Positions 59,172-64,000 of a DNA stretch of 64,000 nucleotides are shown one piece after another (the first letter of the stretch is position 1; every line of letters starts with the position of its first letter). The stretch is from contig NZ_JAIUDA010000008.1 in the NCBI RefSeq assembly GCF_020179835.1, positions 208,104-272,103 on the forward strand, given 5' to 3'. The notes beneath the pieces are model-generated. The model saw nothing but the letters and a program-made list of their open reading frames with translations, ran no database searches and was not told the origin of the DNA. This DNA comes from Pantoea sp. alder81 (GTDB lineage: Bacteria; Pseudomonadota; Gammaproteobacteria; Enterobacterales; Enterobacteriaceae). Made by a program: the position numbers and the translations under genes.

Positions 59172-61118
59172 TCAAATTCGATAACGTTGTGAATGCTTTT
59201 TCACATTACTGTTTACCGGCAGTGATGGGGCAAAGAAATCGCCCTGCCCGCCTGCCACCCCCAGACTCGCCAGCGTTTGCCACTCTGCGCGCGTGCGCAC
59301 GCCAGCAGCAAAAACTTGTGTTGAGGTGGATTTGCACACTTCCAGTAAACTTTGCACAAATAACTGGTTTTCAGTACGACGTTCAATATTTCGCACCAGG
59401 CCTGGATCAAGTTTGATCACTTCGATCGGGAACTGCTTGATATAAGCACTGCTCACCACGGTCATTCCCGCCTGATCTACCGCAACGCGGCAACCAAACG
59501 CGGTCAACATCTGGAAAACCGGCACTAAGCGATTGATGTGTTGACAAACATCCGCCTCAGCAAGTTCAAATAAAAAACGCTTTCTTTGCGATTTTGTACA
59601 TTGCAGTAAAAGCTTTTGCAGCCAGCGCTGGAATGGGCGCTGTAATAATGAGTCGATATTCACGGGTAACGCCAGCGTTTCATCGGGCCACACTTCAGAG
59701 AGCGCCGCGATTCGCGTGACGAGTTGACGATCCCAGCTGTCGGTCAACCCCAGCTGCAGCACCAGCGGCATAAACTCGGCCGACACCACTTCCTTGTCAC
59801 CATCGAACACGCGCGCCAGCATTTCGCGGTGGTGTACTTTGCCATCCAGCAACACAGCTGGTTTCTGGTAAAGACGCGGTCCGCCACGATTCAGGGTGTT
59901 TTCCAGCAGCGTTCGCCAGCGCACACTGCCACGTCCCATGTCTAAGGTATTGCCCTCACCGACTGACCAACTGTTGCCACCCTGCAAGGCCGCACGACGC
60001 GTTGCCATCTCCACATTTTCCATCACCTGCGGCACGCTTTCTCCGCTGCGCCACGCGCTGATGCCAATGTGGATTAAATCATCGCGATCCACCATACGCA
60101 TCGGCGGCAATGAGTCGACCGCGTTGATCAACTGGTCGGCGATACTGTTGGCCTCTTTGAGCGTGCGATGCGGCAACAACACGGCAAAATCACTGCGGAA
60201 GTAACGTGCCAGGAGTGCGCCTGGATAGCGCAGAACAAAAGTCGACAGCATGTTGATCAGGTCAAACAGGTACTCATCCACCAGCGTTTGACCCAGGGTT
60301 TCATGCAGCGTATCGAGATCGGGCAGGCGCACCATCATCACCACGCCATGAGTGCCCACATCTTCCTGATCTTCCAGCAGCGTCGCCAGTTGGTTATCGA
60401 AGAACAGGCGGTTGTTCAGGCCGGTGCGTGAATCCTGGGCGGCAAAGGTGCGGATGAGCGTATCAATGCGTAAACGCTGCTCGCCCGCTTCCTGCAGATC
60501 GTTAAGTAAGGTGTCAATCGCGCGACTGGCCTTTGGCGGCCACTCGGCGTAATGCCCGACATAGGGCACGCGCTCACCGGCCAGAATACGCTCAGAGCGT
60601 GCTTCTAAACGTTCCATGTGCTGCCAGCGGCGATTGATCCAGCGATGCGTCATGACTAATAAAGCCGACATAATGGCCACCACGCTGAGCAGCACAATCA
60701 GCGTATAGGCGCCGGTAAAGGAGCGGAACCAGGTTTTCGCGGGATCAAGCACCACTACGCGCAGCTCAAGGCCGGGAGAGTGCACCAACGGGAGGTCGAA
60801 CTGAATAAAGCGATTCGGCTCATCTTCCAGCATGGGATTTTCATGCCTGGCAAGCTGGAAAACCACGGTATTGCCGTTATGCATCTCAATCTGTTCGGCG
60901 TTGATCACTGGCATGATCCGCGTCAACCACTGCGTCAAATCTTGTGGTGATTGCGTTGCCAGCGCTTTATCGACCTCGGTCGCCAGCGTATTCACCCGCG
61001 TTTCCACGCGCTGTTGTGACAGCCAGATAAAACTAAAAGCGCAGCCGACCAGCATCAATAACATTGCCAGTAAGCTTAATAATGTAATAAACGCAGAAAA
61101 CTTTGTTGTTAATCGCAT
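59172..61118 (-). CDS. csrD: CsrD, regulator of CsrB/CsrC RNA decay
   Basis: 648 aa (E. coli 646). Membrane protein that makes CsrB and CsrC small RNAs vulnerable to RNase E, linking carbon status to CsrA. Two membrane helices (about 8-30 and 138-158), a HAMP-like region, a degenerate GGDEF domain (RYFRSDFAVLL in place of GGDEF) and a degenerate EAL domain (HHREMLARVF in place of EAL), so c-di-GMP turnover is not expected. Start 61118 (MRLTTKFSAF) aligns with E. coli; an ATG 13 codons upstream lacks a ribosome site. Confidence 0.95.
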   Translation of the reverse strand: MRLTTKFSAFITLLSLLAMLLMLVGCAFSFIWLSQQRVETRVNTLATEVDKALATQSPQDLTQWLTRIMPVINAEQIEMHNGNTVVFQLARHENPMLEDEPNRFIQFDLPLVHSPGLELRVVVLDPAKTWFRSFTGAYTLIVLLSVVAIMSALLVMTHRWINRRWQHMERLEARSERILAGERVPYVGHYAEWPPKASRAIDTLLNDLQEAGEQRLRIDTLIRTFAAQDSRTGLNNRLFFDNQLATLLEDQEDVGTHGVVMMVRLPDLDTLHETLGQTLVDEYLFDLINMLSTFVLRYPGALLARYFRSDFAVLLPHRTLKEANSIADQLINAVDSLPPMRMVDRDDLIHIGISAWRSGESVPQVMENVEMATRRAALQGGNSWSVGEGNTLDMGRGSVRWRTLLENTLNRGGPRLYQKPAVLLDGKVHHREMLARVFDGDKEVVSAEFMPLVLQLGLTDSWDRQLVTRIAALSEVWPDETLALPVNIDSLLQRPFQRWLQKLLLQCTKSQRKRFLFELAEADVCQHINRLVPVFQMLTAFGCRVAVDQAGMTVVSSAYIKQFPIEVIKLDPGLVRNIERRTENQLFVQSLLEVCKSTSTQVFAAGVRTRAEWQTLASLGVAGGQGDFFAPSLPVNSNVKKHSQRYRI

Positions 61119-61442
61119 CCCTGTGCCTGTATCACTGCGGTTATGAACGGTCGCCATCCGACGGCGCCAACCTGCTCACTGGCGCAAACCTGAGCAAAAT
61201 AGCACAAAACATTGCCTGAATCAGCGCCAGACGCGCATCAAATTACGCGGTGCGCCATGCTAATTGGCCGTGCGGCGCGAGTATAGCCGCAAAGTGTGTT
61301 GGCTTGCGTTTCACACGGGCTTTTTCGTCCTATTCTCAACAGAGCGCGCTCGCCAGGAAATTTCATATTTTTTCGGACAAAGTGGCATGTCCAGCGCGAG
61401 TTGATCATGCTGAATACATCAATTTTTTCGCCGGAGAATGTC
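61119..61442. other. Divergent csrD-msrP intergenic region
   Basis: 324 bp. It should contain both promoters. An open frame runs through the right part in the msrP frame, but no good start signal or conserved sequence supports extending MsrP. No palindrome was strong enough to name. Confidence 0.5.
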
Positions 61443-62447
61443 ATGAAGCTGAAGCAATACCTTACCGAATCCGACGTCACGCCAGAGAGCATCTTTAACA
61501 TGCGCCGTCGTCAGGTGCTGAAAGCGCTGGGATTAGGCGCAGCAGCGGCAAGTTTGCCCGGCGTAGCGCAGGCGGATGTGCTGAGCTGGTTCAAAGGCAA
61601 TGACCGCCCACCGGCCCCCGCAGGACGCGATCTGCAATTTACCAAACCCGCGCAATGGCAGGCCGATCTGCCCATGACGCCGTTTGACAAGGTTTCCGGC
61701 TATAACAACTTTTATGAGTTTGGTCTGGATAAAGCCGATCCTGCTGCCAACGCCGGCACGCTGAAAACTGAACCCTGGCAGTTGCGTATTGAAGGTGAAG
61801 TGGCGAAACCGATTACGCTGGATATGGACGACATCTTTAAACGTTTTGCCATGGAACAACGTATTTATCGCATGCGCTGTGTTGAGGCATGGTCGATGGT
61901 GATCCCGTGGGTGGGCTTTGAGCTGAATAAGTTACTCAAACTGGCTGAACCCACCAGCAATGCCCGCTTTGTCGCTTTTCAGACTTTATATGCTCCGGAC
62001 CAGATGCCGGGACAGAAAGATCGCTTTATCGGCGGTGGACTGGATTATCCGTATGTGGAAGGATTGCGTCTTGATGAAGCCATGCACCCTCTCACGCTGT
62101 TGAGCACCGGCGTGTACGGCAAAGCGCTGCCGCCGCAGAATGGCGCCCCGATTCGTTTGACGGTGCCGTGGAAATACGGTTTCAAGGGGATCAAGTCCAT
62201 TGTTAAGATCACACTGACGCGCGATCAGCCCCCGACAACCTGGAACCAAATCGCCAATAATGAATATGGTTTTTATGCCAACGTGAACCCCCATGTGAAT
62301 CATCCGCGCTGGTCGCAGGCCACTGAACGTTTTATTGGTTCCGGCGGAATTCTCAATGTCGAACGCCAGCCCACCCTGCTGTTTAACGGCTACGCTAAAG
62401 AGGTGGCATCACTTTATCGCGGGCTCGATTTACGGGAGAACTACTGA
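61443..62447 (+). CDS. msrP: MsrP, periplasmic methionine sulfoxide reductase
   Basis: 334 aa, the E. coli length (YedY). Molybdopterin enzyme that reduces methionine sulfoxide in periplasmic proteins after hypochlorite stress. Tat signal with twin arginines (RRRQVLKALG, about 21-30) and cleavage near AQA-DV. The Mo-ligating Cys146 is in YRMRCVEAWSM; GGLDYPYVEGLRLDEA is conserved. ATG 61443 has CGGAGAA before it and gives a proper Tat signal. msrQ starts at the next base after its stop. Confidence 0.97.
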   Translation: MKLKQYLTESDVTPESIFNMRRRQVLKALGLGAAAASLPGVAQADVLSWFKGNDRPPAPAGRDLQFTKPAQWQADLPMTPFDKVSGYNNFYEFGLDKADPAANAGTLKTEPWQLRIEGEVAKPITLDMDDIFKRFAMEQRIYRMRCVEAWSMVIPWVGFELNKLLKLAEPTSNARFVAFQTLYAPDQMPGQKDRFIGGGLDYPYVEGLRLDEAMHPLTLLSTGVYGKALPPQNGAPIRLTVPWKYGFKGIKSIVKITLTRDQPPTTWNQIANNEYGFYANVNPHVNHPRWSQATERFIGSGGILNVERQPTLLFNGYAKEVASLYRGLDLRENY

Positions 62448-63050
62448 GTGCGACTGACGTTACGCCATATCACCCTGTTAAAAGTGGTGCTGCATCTCGC
62501 GGCTTTCCTGCCGTTTGTGTATCTGTTTATGGCCGCCAGTCAGGGTTGGTTAAGTGCCGATCCGGCGAAAGATATCCAGCATTTTACCGGCAGAATGGCG
62601 TTAAAGTTGCTTCTGGCGACGCTGCTGGTGACGCCATTAACGCGCTACCTGAAACAACCGCTGCTGATTCGCACCCGCCGGCTGCTCGGCGTGTGGTGTT
62701 TTGCCTGGGCATGTCTGCATTTAACCAGCTATTACCTATTGGAGCTGGGTTACAACCATCTGCAGTTACTGGGGAGTGAGATCATTTCGCGCCCTTATCT
62801 GTTACTGGGTATGATCTGCTGGCTGGTGCTGTTTGCTTTAGCCATCACCTCATTCCAGCGCGCACAACGTAAACTGGGCCGCCGCTGGCAAACCCTGCAT
62901 AACGGCATCTATCTTGTCGCGATCCTCGCGCCTATCCACTATCTTTGGTCAGTGAAAGTTTTCTCCCCACAACCCTGGATCTACGCTCTGTTAGCCTTGG
63001 TGTTGTTAGGCTGGCGTTACAATAAGTTGCGTAAACTTCTGCATCGATAA
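62448..63050 (+). CDS. msrQ: MsrQ, heme-binding membrane subunit
   Basis: 200 aa (E. coli 211). Six-helix heme b protein (ferric-reductase-like) that passes electrons from the quinone pool to MsrP. Heme-ligand histidines sit in helices with HFTGRMALKLL, AWACLHLTSYY and LAPIHYLWSV. GTG start directly after the msrP TGA, so co-translation is likely. Confidence 0.95.
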   Translation: MRLTLRHITLLKVVLHLAAFLPFVYLFMAASQGWLSADPAKDIQHFTGRMALKLLLATLLVTPLTRYLKQPLLIRTRRLLGVWCFAWACLHLTSYYLLELGYNHLQLLGSEIISRPYLLLGMICWLVLFALAITSFQRAQRKLGRRWQTLHNGIYLVAILAPIHYLWSVKVFSPQPWIYALLALVLLGWRYNKLRKLLHR

Positions 63051-63282
63051 TCCCCGCAAGGTTGTTTTCCTGCTGCAAGATCTGATAAAAGGTGTGGCCT
63101 TAGGGCCGCATCCGATCAACTTCGCAGATAAGACCAGTATTTTGCTGCTAATTGCGACGAAACGGATATAATGCCCGGCTTTATTGCAAGCGAAGTCGTC
63201 TTTTTCACTCTCAGGAGTGACAAACGGCAGATGTCGCGGTATTTTACGCGATGCCTTACTGATTGCAGGAGATAGCAGCAAG

Positions 63283-63735
63283 ATGGCGCACCAATTTCAC
63301 ATACTGCTTTTAAACGGACCCAACCTGAATTTGTTGGGAACGCGCGAGCCGGATAAGTATGGTCACACTACGTTGGCGCAAATTGTCAGCGATTTGACCC
63401 AGCAGGCCGATCAGCACCATGTGAAATTGAGTCATTTGCAATCGAATGCAGAGTTTCAGTTGATTGATCGCATCCACGAAGCCCGAGGCAATGTGGATTA
63501 CATCATCATCAACCCGGCTGCATTCACGCATACCAGCGTTGCACTGCGTGATGCCCTGTTGGCGGTCAGCATACCTTTTATTGAGGTGCATCTCTCAAAC
63601 GTGCATGCGCGCGAGCCGTTCCGACATCACTCCTATCTTTCTGATGTATCTGCCGGCGTCATCTGTGGCCTGGGCGTTGATGGATACTCATGGGCTTTAC
63701 AAACGGCAGTAAAACGCCTGTCACATTCCAATTAA
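63283..63735 (+). CDS. aroQ: Type II 3-dehydroquinate dehydratase
   Basis: 150 aa. Dodecameric shikimate-pathway enzyme converting 3-dehydroquinate to dehydroshikimate. LLNGPNLNLLGTREPDKYG (flexible lid with catalytic Tyr), NPAAFTHTS and EVHLSNVHAREPFRHHS are diagnostic. ATG 63283 (MAHQFHILLLNGPN) is chosen by family alignment with AGGAG upstream; the frame is open 33 codons further. E. coli K-12 uses type I AroD instead of aroQ. It is 21 bp before accB. Confidence 0.95.
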   Translation: MAHQFHILLLNGPNLNLLGTREPDKYGHTTLAQIVSDLTQQADQHHVKLSHLQSNAEFQLIDRIHEARGNVDYIIINPAAFTHTSVALRDALLAVSIPFIEVHLSNVHAREPFRHHSYLSDVSAGVICGLGVDGYSWALQTAVKRLSHSN

Positions 63736-63756
63736 ACAGAGTACGGAACCACACTC

Positions 63757-64000
63757 ATGGATATTCGTAAAATTAAGAAACTGATCGAACTGGTTGAAGA
63801 GTCCGGCATCTCCGAGCTGGAAATCTCTGAAGGCGAAGAGTCAGTTCGTATCAGCCGTTCACCTGCAAACGCCGGCTACCCGATGATGCAGCAGGCTTAC
63901 GCTGCACCAATGATGCAGCAGCCAGGCCTGGCGACTGCGGTCGCACCTGTTGCTGCGGCGCCGGTTGAAGCGGCTAAGCCAGAAATCACTGGCCACATCG
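63757..64000 (+). CDS. accB: Biotin carboxyl carrier protein, partial at the window end
   Basis: First 81 codons. Subunit of acetyl-CoA carboxylase (fatty-acid synthesis). MDIRKIKKLIELVEESGISELEISEGEESVRISR is typical of enteric AccB, followed by the Ala/Pro/Met/Gln-rich linker. The biotinylation domain with its lysine lies beyond the window. accC should follow. Confidence 0.97.
   Translation, partial: MDIRKIKKLIELVEESGISELEISEGEESVRISRSPANAGYPMMQQAYAAPMMQQPGLATAVAPVAAAPVEAAKPEITGHI

Noticed and set aside
59172..61118. Active diguanylate cyclase/phosphodiesterase
   Set aside because: Both GGDEF and EAL signature motifs are degenerate and the protein matches CsrD.
61296..61442. 49-codon upstream extension of msrP
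   Set aside because: It would bury the Tat signal peptide; the start at 61443 matches E. coli and has a ribosome site.

Overview
The window is chromosomal backbone DNA of a gamma-proteobacterium of the order Enterobacterales. Protein sequences, gene order and ERIC repeats point to the Erwiniaceae (Pantoea/Erwinia-like); this is inferred from remembered homologues, not from a database search. No prophage, insertion sequence, CRISPR array, toxin-antitoxin locus or defence island was seen. Almost every gene has a recognisable E. coli counterpart.

Left arm (about 1-38.9 kb) matches the E. coli 94-96 min region in shortened form: paeA(ytfL)-ytfK-ytfJ-cysQ-cpdB-fklB-ytfB, then the ribosomal operon rpsF-priB-rpsR-rplI. 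A small lineage-specific stretch follows (secreted 68-aa protein, yjfP with a Fur-box-like sequence, an orphan chemoreceptor, bsmA, aidB). Then come rlmB, rnr, nsrR and purA, and the long hfq superoperon read leftwards: nnr-tsaE-amiB-mutL-miaA-hfq-hflX-hflK-hflC-yjeT. queG diverges from nnr. Three identical tRNA-Gly(GCC) genes follow, then orn, rsgA, psd and mscM. The non-coding gap between queG and the tRNA genes has the parts of a datA locus: four consensus DnaA boxes, a fifth near-match and a perfect IHF consensus. datA promotes hydrolysis of DnaA-ATP and so limits replication initiation.

Right arm (about 39-64 kb) matches the E. coli 71-73 min region: mdh, argR with paired ARG boxes, three tandem yhcN paralogues, yhcO, an inserted aldehyde dehydrogenase, the aaeXAB aromatic-acid efflux operon with its regulator aaeR, tldD, yhdP, rng, maf, mreDCB (rod shape), csrD, msrPQ (periplasmic methionine sulfoxide repair), aroQ and the start of accB. 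The two arms are far apart in E. coli K-12. Here they meet at one bidirectional terminator between mscM and mdh, so this is a rearrangement junction relative to E. coli.

Repeats are sparse: two ERIC elements (one inside the tRNA-Gly leader transcript), a 76-bp-period array of GTAG-headed palindromes after aaeR, scattered related palindromes, and a 46-bp tandem duplication after cysQ. Functional themes are translation and RNA processing, replication control and mismatch repair, envelope growth and division, nitrosative/oxidative/acid stress, and efflux. The most notable observations are the datA-like site, the shortened cysteine spacing in NsrR, the Fur-box-like sequence at yjfP, the yhcN triplet, the REP array and the ALDH insertion beside aaeXAB.
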